Of a stretch of 42,032 bases of DNA, positions 9,752-20,152 are shown one piece after another (the stretch's first letter is position 1; each line of letters begins with the position of its first letter). Under the pieces are notes generated by a model. That model saw only the letters and a list, made by a program, of their open reading frames with translations. It was not told where the DNA came from and searched no databases. The position numbers and the translations under genes were made by a program. The DNA lies in assembly GCA_003266145.1 (NCBI GenBank), contig MVJJ01000092.1:1-42032 (forward strand). Direction: 5' to 3'. Origin of the DNA: Methanosphaera sp. SHI613 (GTDB taxonomy: Archaea; Methanobacteriota; Methanobacteria; Methanobacteriales; Methanobacteriaceae).

Positions 9752-9787
9752 GTTATGGGAAATAATTTCCCTAACTTATTTTTTTTT
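9752..9787 (+). terminator. terminator of adhesin gene
   Basis: GTTA-T-GGGAAAT (9752-9763) pairs with ATTTCCC-TAAC (9765-9775), followed by a T-run at 9779-9787, directly after the stop codon. Confidence 0.7.
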
Positions 9788-10256
9788 GGATTAAAAAATT
9801 TTAGATTTTACTCATGGTATATACATGTGATGTTATTATTTTAATTATCAGATACTCAACTTATAAGAGTCGTATTTCATCATCAATAATATTTACTTAT
9901 TCTTCAGATTCACAAATTTAATTAATCACATTTTTAATTATCATGACATCAAATCATATTATGAAAAATTCCCACCTGAATTTCATATACTGATGTGGAT
10001 GATAAGTTCCATTGATGAAGTATCAATGCTTTTAAAGATTTAGCAATGAAATAACCAATCACATCAACAAAACACTTCATATTGAATTTTCAATAGAATT
10101 AAGTATTTTTTAGATGCTAAAAAAATGTTAAAAGAAATAGATTAATATCCAAATTAATCTCAAGTATTAACTGACAATTTTTCATAATTCAATACGGAGA
10201 TTACATGAGAAAAATGGATAAACAATTTTTATAATTTTTCAAAAAAAAGGGATTTG
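9788..10256. other. intergenic region with possible decayed coding remnant
   Basis: No intact gene is visible. Short plus-strand pieces such as IKYFLDAKKMLKEID ending at 10145 look like broken coding sequence with stops and shifts, perhaps a transposase relic, but I cannot identify it. The stretch separates the convergent adhesin and ligase genes. Confidence 0.3.
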
Positions 10257-11933
10257 CTAGGAGTTCTGTAACTCCAGCATTTGATGTAGTTTTTCAATCG
10301 TATCCACCTGATCAAGTCCGATATCATCACGAACTCTTTTAATTGCAGGGAATCTCAATGAGTATCCGGACTCGTATTCGTTACTTTCGACTATTTCACT
10401 GTAGGCTACCTCAAGGATTACTGCAGGCTTAAATACCACGGTCTGTTCTGATGTTGATATTATGTATTCCTGCATCCGTTCGGTCATAGTTGCAAGCATT
10501 TCATCATCCATCCCCGTCGCGGCGTGTACAAGCGTCTTGTATTCTCCACTGTCCTCATCATAAAGTGACAATAGATATGATCCGAAGAACTTTGCACGTT
10601 TTCCTTTACCATATATTCCACCGGTTATTACACAGTCCAGGGTTTCACGTATCGGCTTGTATTTAAGCATTGTCTTTCCACGTTTTCCCGGTGAGTATGG
10701 ACTGTTTATGTCCTTGAACATTATTCCTTCATGTCCTGACTCGATAGACCAATCAAATAACTCCTCAGCCTCGGTAAAATTATCAGGAGTTACTATCTTC
10801 ATCGTACTTAATTCCACGTCATCTGATTCTGTGACGATTTCTTCAAGTAGTTTTCGTCTATCCCTTAGGGATTCTTCAGCCGTTGCCTTTTCATAGTATA
10901 ATACGTCGAAGAGGAATAATTTCAAAGGAACTTCATCCATCATCTTATCGATGTCATATTTTCTTTTTACCCGTTGAAGTATGTACTGGAAGGATATTGG
11001 CTTTCCATCCTTAGTCGCGATTACCTCTCCTTCCACTATGAAGTCCACATCCTCTATTGCCCTTTCAACATATTCTACTACTTCAGGCAGTGCGTTGGTT
11101 ACGTTTTCAAGGCGTCTTGTGAATATCTTGGTTATTCCATCGAAGTGATGTATTTGTACTCTTATTCCATCATATTTGGTCTCACACATCACCTCTTCCA
11201 TTTCATCAATACTTTCCCTTATCCCCGGACTAAGCTGAGCAAGCATAGGACGGATTGGTTTTCCAGGTTGGATTGTTAGACTTTTTACGGATTCAATTGA
11301 ATCGGTAGCTCTTTTTGCCACTTCTCCTAAGTCGTTTGAGAGCATGTATGCCCTGTCTATTATTTGCTTATCCATGTTGAATGCTATTGCTATCGCATCA
11401 ACAAGGGTTCCCTCCCCTACACCTATACGTAGTCTTTCGGTTATTGTTCTTGTAATATATTTTGCCTCTATCGGCTCGGCTGATGTGTATAACTCCAACA
11501 GGTAATTCAATTTCTTGTTCTGGGATTTGCTTCCTGTTATTTCCTCGGTCTTTCTGAGGTTTGAGATTACCTTCACTACAGTCAACGGTACCTTAAAGAA
11601 GGTTACCTGTTTATTGTTTGCAACTAACTCTTCGGTTATTTCCCCCATATCCCCGACGGATGCCAGCTTGTTTTCGATAAGAGTGGTGTTTTCTCCAAGA
11701 AGCTTGGATAATGTCTTTATTATAAGCTGGGTAGATATTCCCATCTCTTTTTCGCTCCACGGAGGAAATATCTTTCCCTGCAATAAGAGAGTTATGTCAT
11801 AGATTCTATCAGGGTCGTTTTCCTTGATATCCTTTAGAAAATCAGCAATTATATCCCTTTTTTCTAGACGTGCGGATGTGGATGCTATTTTTTCATAGCA
11901 TTCCACCAGTTTTATGTATGATGTTTTGGTCAT
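10257..11933 (-). CDS. lig: ATP-dependent DNA ligase
   Basis: The 558-residue enzyme seals nicks in DNA during replication and repair, using ATP to form a ligase-AMP intermediate. The adenylation lysine is Lys253 in ETKYDGIRVQ (motif I). Motif III is FIVEGEV, motif IV EGIMFKD, and motif V MLKYKP. The N-terminal 220 residues form the DNA-binding domain usual in archaeal ligases, and the C-terminal part is the OB fold (GKGKRAKFFGSYLLSLYD). Length matches archaeal family members. It follows the DUF2971-like gene by 10 bases on the same strand, so the two are probably co-transcribed. Confidence 0.95.
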   Translation of the reverse strand: MTKTSYIKLVECYEKIASTSARLEKRDIIADFLKDIKENDPDRIYDITLLLQGKIFPPWSEKEMGISTQLIIKTLSKLLGENTTLIENKLASVGDMGEITEELVANNKQVTFFKVPLTVVKVISNLRKTEEITGSKSQNKKLNYLLELYTSAEPIEAKYITRTITERLRIGVGEGTLVDAIAIAFNMDKQIIDRAYMLSNDLGEVAKRATDSIESVKSLTIQPGKPIRPMLAQLSPGIRESIDEMEEVMCETKYDGIRVQIHHFDGITKIFTRRLENVTNALPEVVEYVERAIEDVDFIVEGEVIATKDGKPISFQYILQRVKRKYDIDKMMDEVPLKLFLFDVLYYEKATAEESLRDRRKLLEEIVTESDDVELSTMKIVTPDNFTEAEELFDWSIESGHEGIMFKDINSPYSPGKRGKTMLKYKPIRETLDCVITGGIYGKGKRAKFFGSYLLSLYDEDSGEYKTLVHAATGMDDEMLATMTERMQEYIISTSEQTVVFKPAVILEVAYSEIVESNEYESGYSLRFPAIKRVRDDIGLDQVDTIEKLHQMLELQNS

Positions 11934-11943
11934 TTCTGCTCAC

Positions 11944-13152
11944 TTATATTAATGATTTGTATAACATTCCGTTTCCTTCTTTGATTTTGAAGATTTTTAC
12001 GTCATTTTCGTTTGCCAGCTTGTTGTATTCTTCAATCTTATCTTCAGAAAAGTCACGTCCCAGATATATTGCTTCTGGTTTTAGGAAGTCCACTTCGATT
12101 TCATCATCGGTCAGTGAGTATACGTTTTCCAAATCATCCTTTATTAATTCAGAGATTTCATCGGATTCAATTAGTGTTACTACATCTGATATAATTGCTT
12201 TATAATCATATTCAAGGTATTCTCCTTCCATTTTAAGATAATTCTTTTTGTTTATTTCCATTATTTTCGGGTAGGTCATGACCTTTTCATATGCAGGCTG
12301 AAGTATCATGTCAAGTAGTGAGTATTCCTTTTCAGTATATTTATAGGAGTAGATGTATTCCCATCCGCTGTCTTCTTCGTTTATATCATCATCCACTTTT
12401 ACCATGCTTGCACAGTGAGCGTTATAGATTGGATGGTCAAAGTCGTCACTTGATAGTTTTTTGCTTGAATAGACTACCGGAAATAGTTTTGACAAGTGAT
12501 AAGCATTTATCTCGGATATCTCCTTGAAGTCATATGTAAGACATATTCCCCTGTGATTGCATGCGTATTTGTCCCATGTGTGTAGTTTATTGTATGGTGT
12601 CTGGAAGGTTTGTGTGTAAATGTTGTCTCGGTAGAGCTTCATTGTAAAGTAGGTGTTTATGAGTGAAAATACGAGTTGCTGATTGATGAATTCATTCATC
12701 GTATTTTTCCATTGCTTTTGATCATCGGCTGTCATGTCACCGGTATCCTTTGAGTAGACCAGTGTCATAAGCTTGATGAATGGGAAGTCCGCTTCTTCAA
12801 TTATCTGTTTTTCATCATCCTTTAGAAATGTTGGATCTTCCTGTTTCAGGTTTTCTATCTGTTGGTTGGTCAATGCGTTCAACTGTGTTTTTATGGTATT
12901 TTCATAGTCCACTTTTATTATGCTGTCATTGTAATTGGTGGATAATTTCGCTTTTCTTAGTTTTATTTTTGGAGCAAATAGTTCATTTGTATCAATATCT
13001 TCCACATCTTTGTAAAATCTGGCTATTACTGGTGGAAAGTGTTCAAATTTTAATTTATCCGCCTTTTCCAAATCCTCTTTTGTGTTTTCATTCCTTGAAA
13101 ATATTTCAAAGAAGTCCCTTTTCCATTCTTTGTTTAATTGTGTCTCTAACAT
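11944..13152 (-). CDS. DUF2971-like protein of unknown function
   Basis: I assign this 402-residue cytosolic protein to the DUF2971-like group by the central pattern WDKYACNHRGICLTYDF, followed by LFPVVYSSKKL and a late segment PEAIYLGRDF. No catalytic residues are known to me. The start at 13152 is chosen because GGGG lies just upstream of that ATG; a start at 13209 would add 19 residues including an unlikely Ile/Thr-rich tail. It is the first gene of a pair with DNA ligase, which hints at a DNA-metabolism or defence connection, but this is inference from position. The long non-homologous N-terminal 170 residues set it apart from short DUF2971 proteins. Confidence 0.6.
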   Translation of the reverse strand: MLETQLNKEWKRDFFEIFSRNENTKEDLEKADKLKFEHFPPVIARFYKDVEDIDTNELFAPKIKLRKAKLSTNYNDSIIKVDYENTIKTQLNALTNQQIENLKQEDPTFLKDDEKQIIEEADFPFIKLMTLVYSKDTGDMTADDQKQWKNTMNEFINQQLVFSLINTYFTMKLYRDNIYTQTFQTPYNKLHTWDKYACNHRGICLTYDFKEISEINAYHLSKLFPVVYSSKKLSSDDFDHPIYNAHCASMVKVDDDINEEDSGWEYIYSYKYTEKEYSLLDMILQPAYEKVMTYPKIMEINKKNYLKMEGEYLEYDYKAIISDVVTLIESDEISELIKDDLENVYSLTDDEIEVDFLKPEAIYLGRDFSEDKIEEYNKLANENDVKIFKIKEGNGMLYKSLI

Positions 13153-13354
13153 ATAATCCCCATGAATTTTATAAGTACTGTTAATTGTTATAATAAATTT
13201 TTCATTCAATAATAATACTATATTGTACTTTGAAGTAAAAAAATTTTTATATAATACTGTGACAAAAAATGAATAATACGAAATACAATATAATATATAC
13301 TAAGTAGAAAAATATCATGATAACAAATTATTAACAATACAGGGAGGTAAATAG

Positions 13355-16300
13355 ATGGACTATTTTCAGATGCTTGAGGAAAAGACACACGAGTTATATG
13401 CCATAGCAAGAGAAGCTAGAAAACAGGGAAAGGATTTAGAGCTGGAACCGGAAATTCCACTTGCAAAAGACTTGGCCGAACGTGTAGAAGGGCTTGTTGG
13501 TCCTGAAGGAGTTGCTAAAAGAATCAAGGAACTAGAAAAATCAATGAGTCGTGAAGAAGTGGCTTTTCAGATAGCAAAGGAAATTGCTACAAAGGATGAC
13601 GTTGCAGGCCAGGACAACAACTATGAAGTTCAGGAGGCAAACGCAGATAGTGCTATTCGTACAGCACTTGCTATACTCACGGAAGGAGTAGTGGCAGCAC
13701 CATTGGAAGGTATTGCTAAGGTAAAAATTAAGGATAACCCTGATGGAGGCAAATGTTTCGGTGTTTACTTTGCAGGTCCTATCAGAAGTGCGGGTGGTAC
13801 TGCCGCAGCACTTGCAGTGCTATTGGGAGATTACATCAGAATTGCACAGGGACATGACAGGTACAAGCCTACTGATGATGAGATTGAAAGATATGTGGAG
13901 GAAGTTGAACTATACGAGTCAGAAGTTACAAATCTCCAGTATTCACCTACACCTGAAGAGGTAAGACTTGCCATCAGAGGAATTCCGGTAGAGGTAACCG
14001 GTGAGCCTACCGACCAGATTGAGGTACAGAATAGGGATCTTCCACGTGTTGAAACAAACAACATCAGGGGAGGAGCATTACTTGCGGTGGCTGAAGGTGT
14101 TATCCAGAAATCCCGTAAGATTCTTAAGTATGCTGCTACGTTAAAGATTGACGGATGGAGCTGGCTTGAGTACTTCACTGCACCAAAAAGTGAGAAGAAA
14201 GATGACTCCAAGGAAGAAAATAAGCCAAAGCCTAAGAAAAAGGCAAAATATCTTGAGGATATTATCGGTGGAAGGCCAGTATTATCATACCCTGGAGCTA
14301 AGGGAGGTTTCAGATTAAGATATGGTCGAACACGTGACAGTGGACTGGCATCCATGGCAATTCACCCCGCTACGATGGAAATCATAGAATTTTTAGCAGT
14401 CGGTACTCAGATGAAAATTGAAAAGCCAGGTAAGGGTAACTGTGTAGTTCCATGTGACTCCATCGAGGGACCTATTGTCAAGCTAAAGAATGGTGATGTC
14501 GTACAGGTAAACTCCATCAGCCAGGCAATAAAAATCAGAAGGGACGTCATTGAAATATTATTCGTTGGTGATATGCTAGTGGCATTCGGTGAATACCTAA
14601 GAGGAAACATTCCACTTGATGCATCATGTTGGTGTGAGGAATGGTGGGCTCAGGAAGTTGAAGCATCAGATTACTTCAAAGAAAGCCATGACGACTTTGG
14701 AATTGGATTTAAGGAAGAACTGGAACTTGATGATTTGCTGAAACTGGACATTGATGTTCATAAGGCCATTGAAATAGCACAGAAAACAGATACTCCATTA
14801 CATCCTAAATATACATATTATTATCATGATATTACAAAGGAAGAGGCAAACAATTTACATGATTACCTGTATTCTTTGATTGAAAGCCCGGATAATGTAT
14901 TTAATGTTGATATGAACAGGATTCCTATAGATTATCATAAAAGGATTATAGAGGTTCTGGGTATTTGTCATCACGTAAACAACAACTCCCTTGTCATGAA
15001 CAATGATGACTTGTATGCTCTCATGTATACCATTCCTAAGCATCTGACTGATGATGAGGATGTTGACACTGTTGAGGCAATAAACAAGAACAGCCCAGTA
15101 AAGATAAAGGCCAAAGCTCCTGTATTTATTGGTGGAAGAATGGGTAGACCTGAGAAGACCAAGGAAAGACTCATGAAACCTGCACCTCATTCACTATTTC
15201 CTATAGGTAACTATGCAGGTAACATTCGTAACATAGTTGAGGCTGCAAAGAAGGGAACCATCAAGGTTGACCTGGCCAAGTGTAAGTGTACCAATCCTGA
15301 CTGTATGGTCACATCATTCAAGTCAATCTGCCCGGTATGTGGTTCAAGAACCGAACTTCAGAATTCAGGTGCTTCAAACATTAAATTAGGTAAATTACTT
15401 GCAGATGCATTTGACAGCGTTAATATAAGAAGACTTGATGAGGTCAAGGGTGTTAAAGGTTTGATTTCACAGGACAAATTCCCTGAACCATTGGAAAAGG
15501 GAGTGCTACGTGCCAAAAATGAAGTGTTTACATATAGGGACGGTACCATAAGACATGACTCAACAGACTTGCCGTTGACACACTTTATTCCACGTGAAAT
15601 CGGTGTACCACATGAGAAGATTCTTGAGATGGACTATACCGAGGATATCTATGGAGAGCCTATTACCAGTGATGATCAGATTGTTGAACTTAAGATACAG
15701 GATGTTGTGGTATCTGAAAGCTGTGGGGATTATCTTCTTAAGGTTTCCAAATTCATTGATGACTTGCTTGTCAAGTATTATAATATGGAACCATTTTATA
15801 ATGCCGAAACGCGACTTGACTTGGTTGGACATTTGATAGCGGGACTGGCACCGCACACATCAGCAGGTGTTCTCGGTAGGATTGTTGGGTATACCAAGGC
15901 TTCCGGTTGTTATGCTCACCCGTACTTCCATTCTGCTAAAAGAAGAAACTGTGACAGTGATGAGGATGCTGTGATGCTGCTTTTGGATGCATTGCTTAAC
16001 TTTGGTAAAACATATCTGCCTAATACTCGTGGTGGTAGTATGGATGCCCCACTGGTTTTAAGTATAAAAATCGACCCAGAGGAGATAGATGATGAGTCCC
16101 ACAACATTGACTGTGTAAGGAGAATTCCGTTGGAGATTTATCGTAAGACAGAAGAAGGTGGTGTGAAACCATCAGATGTCAACGACCTGATGGATAATGT
16201 CGAGTCAAGGTTGGGTACTGATGCACAGTATAAAGGTTTGATGTATTCCCACCCAACTAGTTCGATACATGCCGGACCAAAAATTTGTCTATATAAAACT

Positions 16301-16702
16301 TTACAATCCATGCCCGAAAAGGTTGAAAGACAGATTAGCCTCGCAGAGATGCTAAGATGCGTTGACCAAAAAGGTGTTGTGGAAGGTGTTTTAAACTCCC
16401 ACTTCCTACCAGACATGGCTGGAAATATCAGAGCGTTTTCAAGACAGAAGGTACGTTGTACTAAGTGTGGAGCCAAGTATAGAAGAATTCCTTTATCAGG
16501 AGAGTGTACTTGTGGAAACTCATTGATATTCAGTATATCCAAAGGGTCTGTATTGAAGTATTTAGACATTTCAAAGGAATTATGTCAGAAATATCCTATA
16601 AATCCATATGTTGTGGAACGTATTGAAATATTGGAGACTTCTATTAATTCATTATTTGAAAGTGACAAATCTAAGCAGAGTTCACTGGACGTATTTTTCT
16701 AA
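13355..16702 (+). CDS. polC: DNA polymerase II (family D) large subunit DP2
   Basis: The 1115-residue catalytic subunit of the euryarchaeal replicative polymerase D works with the small exonuclease subunit DP1, which is not in this window. FAGPIRSAGGTAAA (from about residue 141) is the conserved N-terminal signature. The catalytic Asp pair lies in NCDSDEDAVML (Asp867, Asp869). Zinc motifs are CKCTNPDCMVTSFKSICPVC in the middle and CTKCGAKYRRIPLSGECTC near the C-terminus. The C-terminus SSLDVFF resembles a PCNA-binding (PIP) tail. No intein is present, although homologues often carry one. A charged insert (residues about 275-298, KSEKKDDSKEENKPKPKKK) is a linker. The start is fixed by GGGAGGT eight bases upstream. 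The gene is divergent from the DUF2971-ligase unit. Confidence 0.97.
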   Translation: MDYFQMLEEKTHELYAIAREARKQGKDLELEPEIPLAKDLAERVEGLVGPEGVAKRIKELEKSMSREEVAFQIAKEIATKDDVAGQDNNYEVQEANADSAIRTALAILTEGVVAAPLEGIAKVKIKDNPDGGKCFGVYFAGPIRSAGGTAAALAVLLGDYIRIAQGHDRYKPTDDEIERYVEEVELYESEVTNLQYSPTPEEVRLAIRGIPVEVTGEPTDQIEVQNRDLPRVETNNIRGGALLAVAEGVIQKSRKILKYAATLKIDGWSWLEYFTAPKSEKKDDSKEENKPKPKKKAKYLEDIIGGRPVLSYPGAKGGFRLRYGRTRDSGLASMAIHPATMEIIEFLAVGTQMKIEKPGKGNCVVPCDSIEGPIVKLKNGDVVQVNSISQAIKIRRDVIEILFVGDMLVAFGEYLRGNIPLDASCWCEEWWAQEVEASDYFKESHDDFGIGFKEELELDDLLKLDIDVHKAIEIAQKTDTPLHPKYTYYYHDITKEEANNLHDYLYSLIESPDNVFNVDMNRIPIDYHKRIIEVLGICHHVNNNSLVMNNDDLYALMYTIPKHLTDDEDVDTVEAINKNSPVKIKAKAPVFIGGRMGRPEKTKERLMKPAPHSLFPIGNYAGNIRNIVEAAKKGTIKVDLAKCKCTNPDCMVTSFKSICPVCGSRTELQNSGASNIKLGKLLADAFDSVNIRRLDEVKGVKGLISQDKFPEPLEKGVLRAKNEVFTYRDGTIRHDSTDLPLTHFIPREIGVPHEKILEMDYTEDIYGEPITSDDQIVELKIQDVVVSESCGDYLLKVSKFIDDLLVKYYNMEPFYNAETRLDLVGHLIAGLAPHTSAGVLGRIVGYTKASGCYAHPYFHSAKRRNCDSDEDAVMLLLDALLNFGKTYLPNTRGGSMDAPLVLSIKIDPEEIDDESHNIDCVRRIPLEIYRKTEEGGVKPSDVNDLMDNVESRLGTDAQYKGLMYSHPTSSIHAGPKICLYKTLQSMPEKVERQISLAEMLRCVDQKGVVEGVLNSHFLPDMAGNIRAFSRQKVRCTKCGAKYRRIPLSGECTCGNSLIFSISKGSVLKYLDISKELCQKYPINPYVVERIEILETSINSLFESDKSKQSSLDVFF

Positions 16703-16725
16703 TCCCCTTTACTTTTTTTCAAGGA

Positions 16726-16755
16726 AAAATAGTTTAGATACATACAAACTATTTT
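16726..16755 (+). terminator. 10-bp hairpin between polC and nrdD
   Basis: AAAATAGTTT (16726-16735) and AAACTATTTT (16746-16755) form a perfect 10-bp stem with a 10-base loop. T-runs lie before it (16713-16719) and after it (16772-16778). It is most simply a polC terminator; it could also be an operator for nrdD, whose TATA-like TTATTATATACT lies near 16790. Confidence 0.5.
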
Positions 16756-16874
16756 AATATATACGAACTTCTTTTTTTCAAAAATGCAACTTATTATATA
16801 CTACGAAAACCAAAGTAATAATAAGAAATAATGACTAAAAAAATTTACCGATATAATGATATGGACGTGAAAAA

Positions 16875-19190
16875 ATGATGAAAGACCCTGAAACAATTCA
16901 AGAAGCATACAACCTAAATGACATATATGTCATCAAGAACGATGGAATTAAGGAAAAATTCAGTTATGAAAAACTAATCCGTTCATGTATAATGATAAAC
17001 ATCCCATTAGGATTATCAGAAAAAATAGCATACAAAGTATCTAAAGAAGCACATGACAACATAACAACAAAAGAAATAAAAAATATAATATACGAAATAC
17101 TAAAAAAAGAAAACGTAAACCTTGCAGATAAATACTACAATACCAACTCATTACGTGTAAGAACAGGTAGAGACACAATCGAGCCATTCGACAAATCAAA
17201 AATTGCAAACACACTTATTCAAGAAACACAGACAACACCTAAATTAGCAAACAAAATAGCTAATGAAGTATACAAAGAACTCAAAAAACTTGAATTAGAC
17301 TACCTTACTGCACCTATCATAAGGGAAATGGTAAATACAAAACTAACAGAAAACGGTCTTGAATCATTAAGAAGAAAATATACCCGATTAGGAATGCCGG
17401 TGTACAACATAACAAACCTAATCGAATCAGGAAACAAAGACAATGCAAACATGATGCATAACCCTGAAACAATCCATAAATATGTTGCAGACGAGTCATT
17501 AAAACAATACGCATTACTAAACATACTACCTCACAACCTTGCAGATGCACATATGAACGGTAGCGTACACATACACGACCTGGAATTCTTCGCAGGAAGA
17601 CCAATAAACTGTTTACAACACGACCTTAGACAATTCATCAAATACGGACTAAAAGTAGATGGAACAGGTGACCATACAAGTGTAGCAAAAGCACCAAACC
17701 ACATCGAAACATTAATGAACCACTCCGGAGAAATCATGCTTGCAGCACAGCAAAACATGAGTGGTGGACAAGCAATGAGTCTATGGAACGTATTCGTAGC
17801 ACCATTTGCAGTAGGACTTCCATACGAAAAAATCCAACAATCCGTGGAAATGTTCATATTCAACCTAAACATGGCATATGCAGCTCGTGGAGGACAAGTA
17901 CCATTTACCAGCGTAGGACTTGAATTTACAGTACCGGACTTCCTTAAAAACGAACCTGCATACGGACCTGGAGGTAAAAAAGTAGGAGTATATGGAGATT
18001 ATGAAAAAGAGGTAAGACTCATCCAAAGAGCATTCACTGAAGCACTTATAAAAGGAGATTCAGAAGGAAAACCACACCTTTTCCCAAACACCATCTACTA
18101 CCTAAGAAAAGAATGTTTAACACCTGAATTTACCGAAGACATAGAAAGAGTACACTTCTTATCAGCCAAATTCGGAACAGCATACTTCATAAACATGTTA
18201 CCAAAATACATGGGAAACATGGCAAACTACATGGGATGCCGTACCAGACTATCTGATAACTGGACAGGTGACTGGGATACAGACTGTCTAAGAACAGGAA
18301 ACCTAGCATATGTAACAATGAACCTACCACGTATAGGATACAACGCAAGGGATGAAAACGAAATCTATGACTACCTTGACGATTACATGAACATAGTTGA
18401 AGAGGTACTGCTTTTAAGACGTGAAAGAGCATTGAAATGTCTAAACGACTACAAGATACTTCCATTCCTAACACAAAAAATGGGTGATGATCCATACTAC
18501 AGAGTAGACAACAGTACATTATCATTCGGATTTGTAGGATTAAATGAAATGCTTATGGCACAAACCGGTGCAGGACTAGAAGATCCTAGTTCAAACAAGT
18601 TAGGTCATGACATAATCCAATATATCAACGATAGAGCAAACAGTCTCAAAAGCGAAACCGGCCTAAGATGGGGTGTAATCCAAACACCTGCAGAAAGTAC
18701 AGCATACAGATTTGCAACCATGGACAGAGAAAAATATCCTGACCAGGTAATATGTAACGGAGACTCTTCAGCATCATACTACACCAACAGTAACCACGTA
18801 CCTGTAGATACTGCAATGAGCCTTCCTGAAAAAATAAAAATAGAATCAGAATATCATCCATTAACACAGGGTGGACACATATTCCATGCATTCATGGGTG
18901 AAAGCTACAGTGATCCTGACAGTCTAATGAGCTTAACTGATAAAATTACTCATAAAACAGACATAGGATTCTGGGCATACAGCAGTGCATTAAGTTTCTG
19001 TGTAAACTGTAAGACATTAATGAAAGGATTACAATCAAAATGTACCCACTGTGGTGAAACACAAGAAGTAGAATGGTATGACAGAATCACAGGATACGTA
19101 CAACAGGTAGGTCACGCAAAACATGCATCCGGTGGATGGAATGCAGGTAAAAAACAAGAATTATTAGACAGAAACAGATGGCAAAAATAA
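16875..19190 (+). CDS. nrdD: anaerobic ribonucleoside-triphosphate reductase (class III)
   Basis: The enzyme makes deoxyribonucleotides without oxygen through a glycyl radical. The first 170 residues hold ATP-cone segments (VIKNDGIKEKFSYEKLIRSC and a second copy from RDTIEPFDKSKI), the allosteric nucleotide-binding unit. The catalytic barrel includes DLRQFIKYG and NMSGGQAMS. The C-terminus has a four-Cys zinc site, CVNCKTLMKGLQSKCTHC, and the radical glycine in RITGYVQQ (Gly740). Length (771) fits the archaeal enzyme. The activating enzyme NrdG is not in the window. The start could be the first or second of two adjacent ATGs; GTGA lies five bases upstream. Codon use differs from upstream polC (many C-ending and AAC/ATA codons). 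Confidence 0.95.
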   Translation: MMKDPETIQEAYNLNDIYVIKNDGIKEKFSYEKLIRSCIMINIPLGLSEKIAYKVSKEAHDNITTKEIKNIIYEILKKENVNLADKYYNTNSLRVRTGRDTIEPFDKSKIANTLIQETQTTPKLANKIANEVYKELKKLELDYLTAPIIREMVNTKLTENGLESLRRKYTRLGMPVYNITNLIESGNKDNANMMHNPETIHKYVADESLKQYALLNILPHNLADAHMNGSVHIHDLEFFAGRPINCLQHDLRQFIKYGLKVDGTGDHTSVAKAPNHIETLMNHSGEIMLAAQQNMSGGQAMSLWNVFVAPFAVGLPYEKIQQSVEMFIFNLNMAYAARGGQVPFTSVGLEFTVPDFLKNEPAYGPGGKKVGVYGDYEKEVRLIQRAFTEALIKGDSEGKPHLFPNTIYYLRKECLTPEFTEDIERVHFLSAKFGTAYFINMLPKYMGNMANYMGCRTRLSDNWTGDWDTDCLRTGNLAYVTMNLPRIGYNARDENEIYDYLDDYMNIVEEVLLLRRERALKCLNDYKILPFLTQKMGDDPYYRVDNSTLSFGFVGLNEMLMAQTGAGLEDPSSNKLGHDIIQYINDRANSLKSETGLRWGVIQTPAESTAYRFATMDREKYPDQVICNGDSSASYYTNSNHVPVDTAMSLPEKIKIESEYHPLTQGGHIFHAFMGESYSDPDSLMSLTDKITHKTDIGFWAYSSALSFCVNCKTLMKGLQSKCTHCGETQEVEWYDRITGYVQQVGHAKHASGGWNAGKKQELLDRNRWQK

Positions 19191-19222
19191 GTAGACAATT
19201 ACTTATTTTCACTACTCTTTTT

Positions 19223-20041
19223 TTATAATAAATATTTATCCTCCAACGTTACAGCAGTACCGTATATAGCAACCAATACATCCGGTGGAAACTGCTGGTT
19301 ATAATTTGTATACTCAATTTCAATATCTATAATGGCATTGGCGCCAATTTCTTCAGCATTTTTTTTCAAATCATTGAGTATGTACTCCTTTGCAATGGTA
19401 TAATCGTTTTGTCTGAGCATGTTTCTCTTGGATACATCAGAACCCATAAAATCAATTACCTCTCCAGGTTTTTTATCCTCAAATTCTATGACTTTTTCTG
19501 AAAAGATTAAACCATGATATTTTTTTATTGATATTTCTGGTTCATTTGTCAACACCAGAACATCAGATGATTCAAAATCCTGCATCTGATTTACAGGTAT
19601 TGCCTTCTTACGTTTTACGAACAAAGTTTCTATTACTGAACCTACACGACCTAATCCATAGATAAATATGAATAATAGTGCCAATAAAATATAGTTTATA
19701 GTCAATGGAAATGCCGCCTGTAACATCAGGACAAATCCGCCAACTGTGAAGATATTCCATGTAATTGGATTTGCGGGAAATACCCAACCCATCACATTTG
19801 TGATAATAAACAATATGATTGAACTTATTGCACCGGAGGTTTCACCTGTGAAGTTTTTGGAGACATATGTTTCAACAAAACCGGCGATAATCGGAGATAT
19901 TATGATATAAATATTGAATCCATAGATTGCCAGATTATACCTCGTACAGATCATCACAGATACTAATCCAACAAATGTTCCAATAATTATTGAAATGAGA
20001 AACGATAGATTCTTATTGTTTATCTTGTCATAGATAGTCAT
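19223..20041 (-). CDS. membrane protein with C-terminal YbjQ (UPF0145) domain
   Basis: The N-terminal 140 residues have about four membrane helices (ISIIIGTFVGLVSVMI, YIIISPIIAGFVETYV, ISSIILFIITNVMGWVF, and a final LLALLFIFIYGLG). After a basic linker (VKRKKAIPVN) the C-terminal 110 residues match the YbjQ/UPF0145 family: VLTNEPEISIKKYHGLIFSE, ANAIIDIEIEY and YGTAVTLE. YbjQ proteins form pentameric rings of unknown function; here the domain would be tethered to the membrane, and its orientation depends on helix number. A clear AGAGGAG precedes the start. It is convergent with nrdD and divergent from the PfkB gene. Confidence 0.75.
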   Translation of the reverse strand: MTIYDKINNKNLSFLISIIIGTFVGLVSVMICTRYNLAIYGFNIYIIISPIIAGFVETYVSKNFTGETSGAISSIILFIITNVMGWVFPANPITWNIFTVGGFVLMLQAAFPLTINYILLALLFIFIYGLGRVGSVIETLFVKRKKAIPVNQMQDFESSDVLVLTNEPEISIKKYHGLIFSEKVIEFEDKKPGEVIDFMGSDVSKRNMLRQNDYTIAKEYILNDLKKNAEEIGANAIIDIEIEYTNYNQQFPPDVLVAIYGTAVTLEDKYLL

Positions 20042-20152
20042 TATTAACTCCTCTAATTAATTATTAGGACAATCTTATTTAAATTATTTGGTAAATATTT
20101 GAAAACAAAAATTGTATAATATGAAAGTTACATAATAATAAAATAGCGAAAA

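Noticed and set aside
9788..10256. Possible transposase relic in the gap after the adhesin
   Set aside because: Only one short stretch (DAKKMLKEID) looks coding; frames are interrupted and no family could be assigned.
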